Of a DNA stretch of 64,000 nt, positions 34,267 to 42,577 are shown one piece after another; position 1 is the stretch's first letter; each line of letters opens with the position of its first letter. The position numbers were made by a program, and so were the translations under genes. The notes beneath the pieces are model-generated. The model was not told where the DNA came from. It did not search any database and saw only the letters and a list, made by a program, of their open reading frames with translations. Source of the stretch: Shewanella sp. KT0246 (GTDB lineage: Bacteria; Pseudomonadota; Gammaproteobacteria; Enterobacterales; Shewanellaceae); assembly GCF_019654955.1 (NCBI RefSeq), contig NZ_BPEV01000028.1, forward strand, positions 1-64,000, in the 5' to 3' direction.

Positions 34267-34788
34267 CTATTTGACGCAAGGTTTTTTATTAATTCTTATC
34301 GCGATGGTACTGAAAAGTGCAATGCCCAGCGCATCAGCGGCTAAGTCAGTCATATCAAAAGTTCGCGTCGTAATAAATATTTGGCTGATTTCCTCAAACA
34401 ACACAACACTACTCACTACGAAAATCGCATAATAAACACGGATCTTAATAGATTTATTGACCAAAAAACGTTCACTTTTACAGTTCGCTTTTCTATTTAA
34501 ATCGTTAGCCATGTTTGGGTTTGAGTTAAAGCGTAGGCTTGAGTTTACGGAAAAGCGTTGACGGTAATAGCCAATGTCTAAATAACTAAATTTACTCGCA
34601 AATAATGTAACGGCGGTAAGTAAACCAAACAAAAGAAAGTGAGCGAATTTATCGCCATAAGGAATAATCTTAACGATATCGAATAAAACATTGTTGCCAC
34701 CCATATTAGCAAGATATATCGCCCAACTAATAAATAAGAAAAAACTCACGGCAATACAAAGTGAAATGTAGCGGACGAATTTATTCAT
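34267..34788 (-). CDS. VanZ-like family membrane protein
   Basis: A 173-residue protein with hydrophobic segments at about 8-27, 47-66, 115-132 and 145-163. The VanZ-like signatures are DKFAHFLLFGLL (about residues 46-57) and LFEEISQIFITTRTFDMTDLAADALGI (about 131-157), with the usual acidic residues. Between the second and third helices there is a polar insertion of about 40 residues (Asn, Arg and Lys rich) that is longer than in typical VanZ-like proteins. The function of chromosomal VanZ-like proteins is not established, and glycopeptide resistance should not be inferred. It is a single gene on the minus strand. Confidence 0.82.
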   Translation of the reverse strand: MNKFVRYISLCIAVSFFLFISWAIYLANMGGNNVLFDIVKIIPYGDKFAHFLLFGLLTAVTLFASKFSYLDIGYYRQRFSVNSSLRFNSNPNMANDLNRKANCKSERFLVNKSIKIRVYYAIFVVSSVVLFEEISQIFITTRTFDMTDLAADALGIALFSTIAIRINKKPCVK

Positions 34789-34910
34789 TCCCTAGCCTTT
34801 TGGTAATCCTTTGGTTAAAAAGATTACAACAGGCTGAACAAAACCAGCAAGTTAACAAATATTTAAAACAAATTATCTAGTCAATGAAAAATACAGATAA
34901 TTGAATGTAG

Positions 34911-35606
34911 TTAGTTATTAAGTGCTAATTCAACAGCCGCTTTAGCATGAATAGTCGTAGTGTCATATAAGGTGATATTGGTGTCGGATTGATTAATCAG
35001 TAGTGCTATTTCAGTACAGCCTAAAATAATAGCTTCCGCACCTTGTTCGAATAACTTATCAATAACCGCCAAGTACGCAAGTTTTGAATCAGCTATTATT
35101 TTACCTTTACACAGTTCATCATAAATAACCTTATGTACCATTTTCTGTTCTGAAGCACTTGGAACGATAACGTTTATGTTGTATTTATCCCGTAAACGCC
35201 CCTTATAGAAATCCTGCTGCATGGTAAACCCTGTACCCAAAAGACCAATGGTTTTAACTCCATCAATTGTTAATTGTTCAGCTGTGGCATCAGCAATATG
35301 AAGAATGGGTAAAGCGGTTTTATCTACAATATCGTCATAGACGTTATGCATAGTATTAGTGCAGATTAATAAAAAATCTGCTCCTGCTTTTTCAACATTC
35401 ACCGCAGCATCGGCAAGAATATTCGCAGCCCCCTTCCAGTCATCTCGATGTTGTAGCTTCTCTATTTCATCAAAATCAACACTAAACATAACTATTTTAG
35501 CAGAGTGCAGCCCACCAAGTTGTTGATTAATACCTTCATTAAGCGCCTTATAATAACTGGCTGTCGATTCCCAACTCATGCCACCTAACATGCCGATTGT
35601 TTTCAT
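34911..35606 (-). CDS. aspartate/glutamate racemase family protein
   Basis: A 231-residue cofactor-independent racemase-family protein. The opening MKTIGMLGGMSWESTASYYKALN is typical of the YgeA-like aspartate racemase group. The two catalytic cysteines lie in LLICTNTMHN (about residue 82) and ILGCTEIALL (about residue 194). It would interconvert D- and L-forms of an acidic or related amino acid. YgeA itself has broad specificity, so the substrate is left open. A TTG start at 35618 is open, but GGAGGGG lies just before the ATG at 35606, which is chosen. It is not part of an obvious operon. Confidence 0.85.
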   Translation of the reverse strand: MKTIGMLGGMSWESTASYYKALNEGINQQLGGLHSAKIVMFSVDFDEIEKLQHRDDWKGAANILADAAVNVEKAGADFLLICTNTMHNVYDDIVDKTALPILHIADATAEQLTIDGVKTIGLLGTGFTMQQDFYKGRLRDKYNINVIVPSASEQKMVHKVIYDELCKGKIIADSKLAYLAVIDKLFEQGAEAIILGCTEIALLINQSDTNITLYDTTTIHAKAAVELALNN

Positions 35607-35690
35607 TTCCCCCTCCAATTTCCTTACGTCTAAATGGCAAATAACATCTTATCTGTAGCACCCAATAATACACATCAACCTGAGGTTCAA

Positions 35691-36092
35691 TCATCTATCT
35701 GCTGGATGGCTTACTCCATCATACAAGGTAACATCTGATATTTTTAATGAATTAATTCCAACTAAACAGCCAATATTAAAACCAAACTGATTAGGGTTTG
35801 AGCGACGTTGATGATGAGTATAAATGCCACAGTCTCGGCAGAAATAATGACTAGCGGTCATGGTGTTAAATTGATAGCAGCCTAATGATTCTTGTCCCTG
35901 AATAAAGCGAATATCATCTAAACAAATAGAAGCGACAATGGCTCCTCGTCTGCGACACATACTGCAATCACAGCGCCGAACATCGACTAAACCATTAGGT
36001 AATGACAACTCCATTTGTACTGCACCGCAGTGACAACTGGCTTGATGTTTTGTAAGTATTTCGACCCCATCGACTTCCGTTAATATAATCAT
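35691..36092 (-). CDS. GFA (CENP-V/GFA) family zinc protein
   Basis: About 133 residues of the GFA family, first described in a glutathione-dependent formaldehyde-activating enzyme. Zinc-binding cysteines occur in SCHCGAVQ, RRCDCSMCRRRG and YFCRDCGIYTHHQ, in the order expected for the family. The enzymatic role of most members is unproven. The frame opens at 36113, but the ATG at 36092 has AAGGA six bases upstream and gives the normal short N-terminus (MIILTEVDG). It sits alone on the minus strand, downstream of the amidohydrolase gene and its terminator. Confidence 0.83.
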   Translation of the reverse strand: MIILTEVDGVEILTKHQASCHCGAVQMELSLPNGLVDVRRCDCSMCRRRGAIVASICLDDIRFIQGQESLGCYQFNTMTASHYFCRDCGIYTHHQRRSNPNQFGFNIGCLVGINSLKISDVTLYDGVSHPADR

Positions 36093-36274
36093 TTCACATC
36101 CTTGATAAGCCATCTGAAAAGTCTCTTGAAAAGCTAGGTTGAAATTTAGTCTACAAGTAGCTCATAAATACTCAAACTTAGATAAAAGCAAAAGCTTTAA
36201 TAAAACAAAATTTAGTAAAACAAAGAATAACTTAACATGGTTTTTAGGCTAAATTGTCAAATTAACTCCATTAA

Positions 36275-36296
36275 AAAAGGAGCCTTAGCTCCTTTT
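36275..36296 (-). terminator. rho-independent terminator of the amidohydrolase gene
   Basis: AAAAGGAGC-CTTA-GCTCCTTTT with a T-rich tail on the minus strand, about 60 bases after the stop codon. The stem is a perfect 9 bp. Confidence 0.88.
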
Positions 36297-36355
36297 AAAC
36301 TCTATTTATGCAGGCTAATAACCTAGACATTTTATTCTAAGTGCTGTGTTTTAGC

Positions 36356-37708
36356 CTACTGCTTATAGACTTTACCGCCCTTCATCACAAAGTCGACATC
36401 TAGTAGCTCCTCGATATTTGTAAGTGGGCTACCATCTGTAGCAATAATGTCAGCATATTTGCCTACTTCAATCGTGCCTAACTTATCAGACATATCAATT
36501 AAATCAGCAGCGTTAACTGTTGCCGATTTTAAAATATCACTATTGCTCATGCCCGCTTGATGCATTAACACTGCTTCTTGAGCGTTTATTCCATGTTTAG
36601 ACACACCAGTATCGGTACCAAAAGCGATCTTAACACCTGCTTTATAGGACTTTTCAAAGTTAGCAAGCATATCAGCACCAACCCGAATGGCCTTGGCTTT
36701 AATAGGTTTAGACATAAAGTCTGAAGTTTCAGCCATATCAACCACTGTAGCTCCGGCTAACAATGTTGGCACTAGGTATGCGCCTGTTTGTTTGAACAGT
36801 TTTATTGTTTCATCATCTGCGTAACTACCATGTTCAACACTATCAACACCTGCACGAAGAGCAGCATTGATCCCAGCAGTTGCATGGGCATGGCTAGCCA
36901 CTTTTCGCCCTAACCCATGGGCTGTTTCGACAATTTCTTTAAGCTCTAAATCTGTCATTTGTTGTCCTGTACCTGTATCAGTATCAGACAATACTCCGCC
37001 AGTAGAGGCGACTTTAATGGCATCAGCGCCATACTTAATTGCTTGTCTTGTCATTTTGCGGCATTCGTATGGCCCATCACAAAGCGTTTTCGGGGACTTC
37101 ATTGCCAGTAAATCTGGAGCCATACCGTCTGCATCTAAATGCCCTCCAGTTATAGAAATACCTGCAGCAGCAATAATACGCGGCCCTTCAATCCAACCCT
37201 TTTCTACTCCATCACGTAGAGCATACATTTGCTCTGGCTCGCTCAATAAATCACGAACCGTTGTAAAACCAGACATCAGTGTAATTTTAGCGTAGTGAAC
37301 ACTTTTCATTGCCACATCTGCATCTGATAATTTTACCGTATCTCTAGTGTTATCTGGCCCTAACTCCATTTGTAAATGTACATGCATATCCATTAAACCC
37401 GGCATCACAAAACTATCCGACAAATCAATTAATCGGGCATCTTTGGCAATACTTTTAGCAGCAACGAAGCCTTTTTTAACCGCAATAATTTCACCATCTT
37501 TAATGACTACAGTTTGTTTTGTGAGCGGTGCTTTACCCGCAATAGTCAGTAATTCACCTGCATGGATGACTTTAGTTTCCGCCATTGCAGTGTTTGTCAG
37601 CAAACTACTCAATAAACTGGCGAGCATGATTGCGCCCAAGTTTGTACGTTTAAAGAATGGATTTTTTGATCGACAAGTGGTTAGATTTGCACAAGGGTTT
37701 ACGGTCAT
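36356..37708 (-). CDS. exported amidohydrolase (prolidase-like, metal-dependent)
   Basis: A 450-residue amidohydrolase-superfamily enzyme. A long N-terminal signal region ends TAMA before ETKVIHAGELL (about residue 44). Metal ligands are HVH in MDMHVHL, the lysine in DAIKVASTGG, His in ASHAHAT, His in VEHGSY and Asp in FGTDTG, a complete binuclear set. The text resembles the Sgx9260/Xaa-Pro and Xaa-Arg dipeptidase group, which cleaves dipeptides ending in proline or arginine. Location is periplasmic or membrane-attached. It is divergent from an S9 peptidase gene 200 bases away, so a role in peptide breakdown is consistent. An internal ATG (M28) could give a shorter signal. Confidence 0.85.
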   Translation of the reverse strand: MTVNPCANLTTCRSKNPFFKRTNLGAIMLASLLSSLLTNTAMAETKVIHAGELLTIAGKAPLTKQTVVIKDGEIIAVKKGFVAAKSIAKDARLIDLSDSFVMPGLMDMHVHLQMELGPDNTRDTVKLSDADVAMKSVHYAKITLMSGFTTVRDLLSEPEQMYALRDGVEKGWIEGPRIIAAAGISITGGHLDADGMAPDLLAMKSPKTLCDGPYECRKMTRQAIKYGADAIKVASTGGVLSDTDTGTGQQMTDLELKEIVETAHGLGRKVASHAHATAGINAALRAGVDSVEHGSYADDETIKLFKQTGAYLVPTLLAGATVVDMAETSDFMSKPIKAKAIRVGADMLANFEKSYKAGVKIAFGTDTGVSKHGINAQEAVLMHQAGMSNSDILKSATVNAADLIDMSDKLGTIEVGKYADIIATDGSPLTNIEELLDVDFVMKGGKVYKQ

Positions 37709-37911
37709 AATTTGGTTCTTATCGTTATGTATTTATCAGTTTAATATACCGCAAATGACAAAAATGTAAATCTAGATTCACATACATTTATTATTGATTC
37801 ATGTTATGTTAATTTATTCAATCAAATAAAAGTAACCCACCAATTAAACAATAAAGGGTTATCAAGCCTTAACAAATCGCAAACGTTCTACTTTATAGTC
37901 AAGGAATACTC

Positions 37912-40014
37912 ATGAACAAAGGCATTTACCTGGTGTTAATGTTGACGCCAATGGCAGCAGCCATAACCTCTACAATGGCATTAGCCGACAACTCGGCTCC
38001 TAAATTGTCAAGCAAAGCATCAACCTCCTCTAGCGCCATCAACTCATTACAACTAGAAGATATTTTCACTCTCGAATATGCCTCTAACCTTGAAATAAAT
38101 AACGATGGTGATGAAGTTTATTTTGTGCGAAATTTCATGGATATTCAAAGTGATAAAAAGCTTGGTAATATTTGGAAGGTCGATAAGAAAAAACGTTTAA
38201 CGCCGGTGACCAACGGTTTACATGTGGATTTTTCACCTACTTTATCTCCTGATAACAGCAAATTAGCCTATATATCGACAGCCAGTGGCTCACCACAAAT
38301 TCATATTAAATGGCTAGAATCTGGAGAAGTAGGCCAAATGAGTCACTTTAGTCAATCACCAGGTAACCTTACTTGGTCGCCAGATGGCAAAAGTATTGCG
38401 TTTACCAAGTTTGTTCCAAGTAAACCTAAATCTGTGGTGTCACTACCAGGCAAACCTCAAAATGCAGAATGGGCAAAACCAGCCGTCTTTATTGATGATA
38501 TGTATTATCGATTTGACGGGGCTGGTTTCACTAAACCAGGTAACAGCCATATCTTTATCATGTCAGCAGATGGTGGTGCTGCGAGACAAATCACTCACGG
38601 ACAATTTGACCATCGCAGTAATATCAGTTGGTCAAAAGACGGCAAACAACTGATTTACTCGACTAACACCCGAGAAGATAAAGAGCTTGAATGGACAGAT
38701 AGCAATATCTTCAGCATCGATGTTCAATCTCAAAAAGTCTCTCAATTAACCGATCGCCTCGGGCCTGATAACGCACCTAATGTATCGCCTAATGGTAAGT
38801 ACATCGCGTATCTTGGTTACGATCAACATCATATGAACTACGAAAACACCATGATATACGTCATGGATATTGATGGCAGTAATAAACGTGCGATAACAAC
38901 AGACTTAGATCGCTCAATTAACAGCATTCAATGGGCTGACAACAGTAAAGCGGTTTATATGAGTTACCACGATAAAGGTGAAACCTATGTGGCATATCAA
39001 CCACTCAGTGGCAAACGTAAAATCGTTGCTCAAAACCTTGGAGGCTTAGCCTTTGGTCGTCCTTATACTGGTAGTGAATTTGATGTGGCTGAAAATGGCA
39101 CTATTGCTTTTACATACTCAAACCCGCAGCGTCCAGCTGACATAGCTATCAGCCGAAAAGGTAATACTCAACAGTTAACAGATTTAAACAGTGATGCTCT
39201 TGATTACAAAACATTGGCAAATATTAAAGAAATCAATGTTAAATCAACCTATGACGGTCGTAATATACAAGCGTGGGTAGCTTATCCTCCGGGATATGAA
39301 GCAGACAAAAAAGCAGGTAAAACCTTTCCATTGATTTTAGAAATACACGGTGGCCCTGTTACCAATTATGGACCTCACTTTTCAGCAGAAGTGCAGCTAA
39401 TGGCAGCCAGTGGCTATGTGGTGGTCTATGCTAACCCTCGTGGCAGCGACAGTTACGGTAAAGAGTTTGCTCAAACCATACATAATAATTACCCAAGCCA
39501 AGATTATGATGACTTAATGTCTGTGGTTGATGGCGTTATTGCTCAGGATGCCATTAACGAAGATGCACTATTCGTTACTGGCGGATCGGGTGGCGGCGTG
39601 TTAACCGCATGGATTGTAGGTCACACTGACAGGTTCAAAGCCGCAGTAGTGGCAAAGCCTGTTATCAACTGGTTTAGCTTCGTGTTAACCACTGACATCT
39701 ACCCGTTTGTAGTTAAAAACTGGTTTGAGAAAATGCCTTGGGAAGATACTGAACACTACATGAAGCTATCGCCAATTAGCTATGTTGGAAATGTCACTAC
39801 CCCAACTATGTTACTTACCGGCGAAGCGGATCAACGCACCCCAATCGCAGAAACTGAGCAATTTTACCAAGCGCTAAAACTACGTAATATTGATACCGCC
39901 ATGGTGAGAATACCTGATGCCCCACACGGTATTTATAAACGGCCAAGTAATTTGATGTCGAAAGTTGCTCATATACTTTGGTGGTTTGATCAATATCAGC
40001 AGCCAAATAATTAA
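37912..40014 (+). CDS. secreted S9 family peptidase
   Basis: A 700-residue prolyl oligopeptidase-family enzyme. The signal peptide ends MALA before DNSAPK (about residue 25). A beta-propeller with WD-like repeats (SWSKDGKQLIYST, SPNGKYIAYLGYD) covers about 50-420. The hydrolase domain has LEIHGGPVTNYGP, the nucleophile S559 in GGSGGG, Asp in GEADQRTP and His in DAPHGIY. The GGSGGG form, instead of GGSYGG, is a variant seen in some acylaminoacyl-peptidase-like members. It is divergent from the exported amidohydrolase, so both may act on extracellular peptides. A terminator follows at 40032. Confidence 0.88.
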   Translation: MNKGIYLVLMLTPMAAAITSTMALADNSAPKLSSKASTSSSAINSLQLEDIFTLEYASNLEINNDGDEVYFVRNFMDIQSDKKLGNIWKVDKKKRLTPVTNGLHVDFSPTLSPDNSKLAYISTASGSPQIHIKWLESGEVGQMSHFSQSPGNLTWSPDGKSIAFTKFVPSKPKSVVSLPGKPQNAEWAKPAVFIDDMYYRFDGAGFTKPGNSHIFIMSADGGAARQITHGQFDHRSNISWSKDGKQLIYSTNTREDKELEWTDSNIFSIDVQSQKVSQLTDRLGPDNAPNVSPNGKYIAYLGYDQHHMNYENTMIYVMDIDGSNKRAITTDLDRSINSIQWADNSKAVYMSYHDKGETYVAYQPLSGKRKIVAQNLGGLAFGRPYTGSEFDVAENGTIAFTYSNPQRPADIAISRKGNTQQLTDLNSDALDYKTLANIKEINVKSTYDGRNIQAWVAYPPGYEADKKAGKTFPLILEIHGGPVTNYGPHFSAEVQLMAASGYVVVYANPRGSDSYGKEFAQTIHNNYPSQDYDDLMSVVDGVIAQDAINEDALFVTGGSGGGVLTAWIVGHTDRFKAAVVAKPVINWFSFVLTTDIYPFVVKNWFEKMPWEDTEHYMKLSPISYVGNVTTPTMLLTGEADQRTPIAETEQFYQALKLRNIDTAMVRIPDAPHGIYKRPSNLMSKVAHILWWFDQYQQPNN

Positions 40015-40031
40015 CACACTTTAAAATACAT

Positions 40032-40059
40032 AAAGCCAGAGCATCGACTCTGGCTTTTT
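40032..40059 (+). terminator. rho-independent terminator of the S9 peptidase gene
   Basis: AAAGCCAGAG-CATCGA-CTCTGGCTTTTT, a perfect 10-bp stem with a T-run, 17 bases after the stop codon. Confidence 0.9.
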
Positions 40060-40214
40060 ATTAGCTAGCTAACAATCATTTTTCTCAAACCACCACCTTT
40101 TTTACTACGCTTGGCATCCGTTCATGTTCTGCTCATATTCAAACCGCTAAAATGCAGTTATTGCAATTCATTAAGCCGTGTTGTCAGTACATTTAAATTT
40201 GTATGGAGCTGAAA

Positions 40215-40412
40215 ATGTTGAACTATAAAACCTTTTATCATCAAACAATCCAAAAGATAAAAACGAGCTTGCCCTTATTTATGTTAACAAGCCTTATTAT
40301 TGTTAGCACAGGTTGTACTACGGTTGTTCGCACCTCACCAGCGCACAAAGTCGTAAATCATGCTCCCGTTAAAAAAGTCGTGGTTGTACAACCGGTAAAA
40401 AAGCCAATGTAG
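40215..40412 (+). CDS. small lipoprotein-like protein
   Basis: A 65-residue protein from the ATG at 40215, which has GGAG seven bases upstream (a start at 40203 lacks a site). A basic N-terminus and a hydrophobic stretch (LPLFMLTSLIIVSTGC) end in a Cys that could be lipidated, though the residues before it (STG) are a loose lipobox. The short mature part is Val, Lys and Pro rich with repeated PVKK (APVKKVVVVQPVKK). It resembles small gammaproteobacterial lipoproteins of unknown function. It is a single gene with no partner nearby. Confidence 0.65.
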   Translation: MLNYKTFYHQTIQKIKTSLPLFMLTSLIIVSTGCTTVVRTSPAHKVVNHAPVKKVVVVQPVKKPM

Positions 40413-40910
40413 TTGTGGTAAAAAAATATCGTTAAATTATTTGACGACTTTGAAAGCTTGAAAGTAAAAATATATGCTGTGTTTCACCAGTTTTTAGATG
40501 GCAAAACGCTTGGCTTATAGTAAATCAAAAAAATGCTCGGGATGTTTTTATTATTGTAAGCTTCTCTGCTCTCTGCTCTCTGCTTTCTTCTCTGTTCGTC
40601 CTATTATTTGATATGTCTGTCATCGTCAATTACAAACATAGTTTTTGACGCGTTGATTAAGGATAGTGAAAACACAGGTTTCAGTTTATTACACAGCCAC
40701 TGTGCAAAAATTTAAACACTCTTTTACTTCTAAAGTTCGGCAATCTATCAAGTTCTACAGCAAGGTAACGTTACTATTACTTTGCTAGCTTTAATTTAGT
40801 CAAAACTTAATAGCATTGACTAGATTCTATAGCCTGACTCTTAGTTCTAGAACTATAAATTTAATTGCTTCTTAACAGGAAACTAGAGGTAATATTAAAT
40901 TTTAGGCATA
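40413..40910. other. 500-base non-coding region before tRNA-Ser
   Basis: A+T-rich, no supportable gene. It contains three perfect tandem copies of CTCTGCT at 40564-40584, inside a longer pyrimidine-rich run. Otherwise I see no structure. Confidence 0.6.
40564..40584. repeat. three tandem copies of CTCTGCT
   Basis: A perfect 7-bp unit repeated three times, followed by a degenerate pyrimidine-rich tail. It is non-coding and is recorded because such tracts can change length by slippage. Confidence 0.85.
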
Positions 40911-40934
40911 AAAAAAGACGTCCTAGGACGTCTT
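40911..40934 (-). terminator. terminator of tRNA-Ser
   Basis: AAGACGTCCTAGGACGTCTT is a perfect 20-bp palindrome (40915-40934). The minus strand has a T-run immediately after it, 13 bases beyond the tRNA 3' end. Confidence 0.85.
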
Positions 40935-40946
40935 AATTTAAGAATT

Positions 40947-41034
40947 TGGCGGTGACGGAGAGATTCGAACTCTCGAAGGGTTGCCCCTTACACACTTTCC
41001 AGGCGTGCTCCTTCAGCCACTCGGACACGTCACC
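40947..41034 (-). tRNA. tRNA-Ser (GGA)
   Basis: 88 bases on the minus strand, starting GGTGACGTGTCCGAGTGG and ending with an encoded CCA. The anticodon GGA lies in CCTGGAAAG. A long variable arm and the TTCGAATC T-loop confirm tRNA-Ser. Confidence 0.97.
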
Positions 41035-41135
41035 ATTTTGATGCTTGGCATTTTACGTGAGAGCAACACGGTTAACGATACTGAGTTCAATTAAGTATTG
41101 ATATCAAGATGTTCGTGAACGGACGGTACTTTACG

Positions 41136-41149
41136 CAAATGCGCATTTG
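41136..41149. repeat. palindrome CAAATGCGCATTTG upstream of tRNA-Ser
   Basis: A perfect 14-bp palindrome about 100 bases upstream of the tRNA-Ser start. The half GCGCATTTG recurs at 41184-41192. Possibly a protein-binding site; no regulator can be named. Confidence 0.5.
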
Positions 41150-41300
41150 GGGTCAAGGGAAAATCCCCTATTCCAGTCCTATTGCGCATTTGCTGTGCAA
41201 AACTTTAAAAACAATGCCTGTCGTTACTAATATAATGTACAAATAATGCTGTTAGGTCATTGCCCTAAGGCTAAAAACTCAGGCTTATAATCTGAAAAAG

Positions 41301-41933
41301 CTAAGCCATTAAGGTTGGAAACAAGCCTTTTAGTCCTGCCGCTATTACTTCAATACCAATTGATAGCATCAGTAGACCCATTAAACGAGTAATGACGTTA
41401 ATACCTGTGGTACCAAGTACTTTAAAAATCACCGGCGCTAATCTGAATAATCCCCAACTCATTAATCCAAATACAATTACCGTAACTGACATGCCAATCA
41501 TATCGATCATTGAATCATGAGTTGAAGCATAAACAATCACTGAACTAATCGCACCGGGGCCTGCCATTAAAGGCAATGCAAGTGGTACAACTGCAACTGA
41601 CTCCATGCCTGATGCTTCACGATCTTCTTCTTGGTTACGCTTTACTGGGCTTAATTTACCTTGCAACATCGACATAGCAATAATTGCAATCAAGCTACCG
41701 CCTGCAATTCTAAATGCCGATAATGAAATGCTGAACATGTTGAGAATGTGCTGACCAATAAATATAGTCACCACTAAAATGACTACCACAGCAAAATTCG
41801 CGACCTTACCAGTATGGTTACGCTCAACTTCAGTTTGGTGACTGGTTAAGCTTACAAATACAGGCAATAGTCCTACAGGGTTGATAATAGCCACTAAGCT
41901 TAGAAAAAACTTAACGTAAAGCATTAAATCCAC
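41301..41933 (-). CDS. MarC family membrane protein
   Basis: A 210-residue inner-membrane protein of the MarC/UPF0056 family with six hydrophobic helices. Family features are the N-terminal AIINPVGLLPVFVSLT (about 17-32), LSAFRIAGGSLIAIIAMSML (about 71-90) and the central VPLALPLMAGPGAISSVI (about 116-133). Despite the name, MarC does not determine multiple antibiotic resistance, and its transport substrate is not established. A hydrophilic loop with KRNQEEDREASGME lies between helices 3 and 4. It is a single gene on the minus strand, facing away from the 48-residue gene at 42309. Confidence 0.9.
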   Translation of the reverse strand: MDLMLYVKFFLSLVAIINPVGLLPVFVSLTSHQTEVERNHTGKVANFAVVVILVVTIFIGQHILNMFSISLSAFRIAGGSLIAIIAMSMLQGKLSPVKRNQEEDREASGMESVAVVPLALPLMAGPGAISSVIVYASTHDSMIDMIGMSVTVIVFGLMSWGLFRLAPVIFKVLGTTGINVITRLMGLLMLSIGIEVIAAGLKGLFPTLMA

Positions 41934-42308
41934 AAGAAAATCCTCAAATTAAATGTTTTGTGGTGCAAAAAATAATCGCGCAACTTTACTGATTTTTTGC
42001 TTTTTATCAAATGAGATTTTTTAAAACTTTGAGCCAGTTAATAATATTTCTAATCCTTGATTCATTTTGCTTGTTCGGGTTAGATTTACTTATGAAAAAG
42101 CATGCTTCACGTCACATTTTATCGGCTAATAAATGTCTTAAAAAAACATTCAAATATAATTAATGAAAGTTAATTTCATAATTTACCTTAAATGAATATT
42201 TCTCAGCCCATATGTGGCAACATTTGTTATAATGCTGTCTCATTCTGAATATAAATTACTGTTTGCATTCTGTTTAATCAAAATAAAAACAGTTAATTGA
42301 GGTTTCCC
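41934..42308. other. divergent intergenic region between marC-like gene and 48-residue gene
   Basis: A+T-rich region holding promoters for both directions. On the plus strand an extended -10 (TGTTATAAT) is visible at 42225-42233; no other structure is evident. Confidence 0.6.
42225..42233 (+). promoter_or_regulatory. extended -10 promoter element
   Basis: TGTTATAAT contains TATAAT (42228-42233) with TG one base upstream, the extended -10 form. The -35 match is weak. Transcription would begin near 42240, about 70 bases before the 48-codon gene. Confidence 0.5.
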
Positions 42309-42455
42309 ATGGGTAAACGAAATAGAATTAGCCTTAAAAACGGCCAACGTAAAATTACAGGCTCTAGAAGAAGGTTAGCTTATTTTCTGTGGATAACAAA
42401 AACCGGCCATAAATGCCCGCCTACTGAGCTTAAACTTGCTGACGGCAATAACTAA
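42309..42455 (+). CDS. 48-residue basic protein of unknown function
   Basis: A 48-codon gene from ATG GGT AAA to TAA, with GAGG seven bases before the start and a good extended -10 upstream. The product begins MGKRNRISLKNGQRK and is strongly basic over its first 24 residues (clusters RNR, RRR). A short hydrophobic patch (LAYFLW) and a Cys-Pro-Pro element in the second half follow. The composition suggests nucleic-acid or ribosome association, but I recognise no family. It ends before a bidirectional terminator at 42518. It is shorter than usual annotation cut-offs and may have been missed in related genomes. Confidence 0.55.
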   Translation: MGKRNRISLKNGQRKITGSRRRLAYFLWITKTGHKCPPTELKLADGNN

Positions 42456-42517
42456 TTGCATCTAGCTGACAAAGCTAATATCAGCTTGTATATCAAAATT
42501 ATTAAAATCGAACATAA

Positions 42518-42547
42518 AAAAAGAGATGCTATCAAGCATCTCTTTTT
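42518..42547. terminator. bidirectional rho-independent terminator
   Basis: AAAAAGAGATGCT-ATCA-AGCATCTCTTTTT, a perfect 13-bp stem between the convergent 48-codon gene and the S9 peptidase gene. Confidence 0.93.
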
Positions 42548-42577
42548 GTTTTATTAAACGTTAATCAGCGGTAGCTA

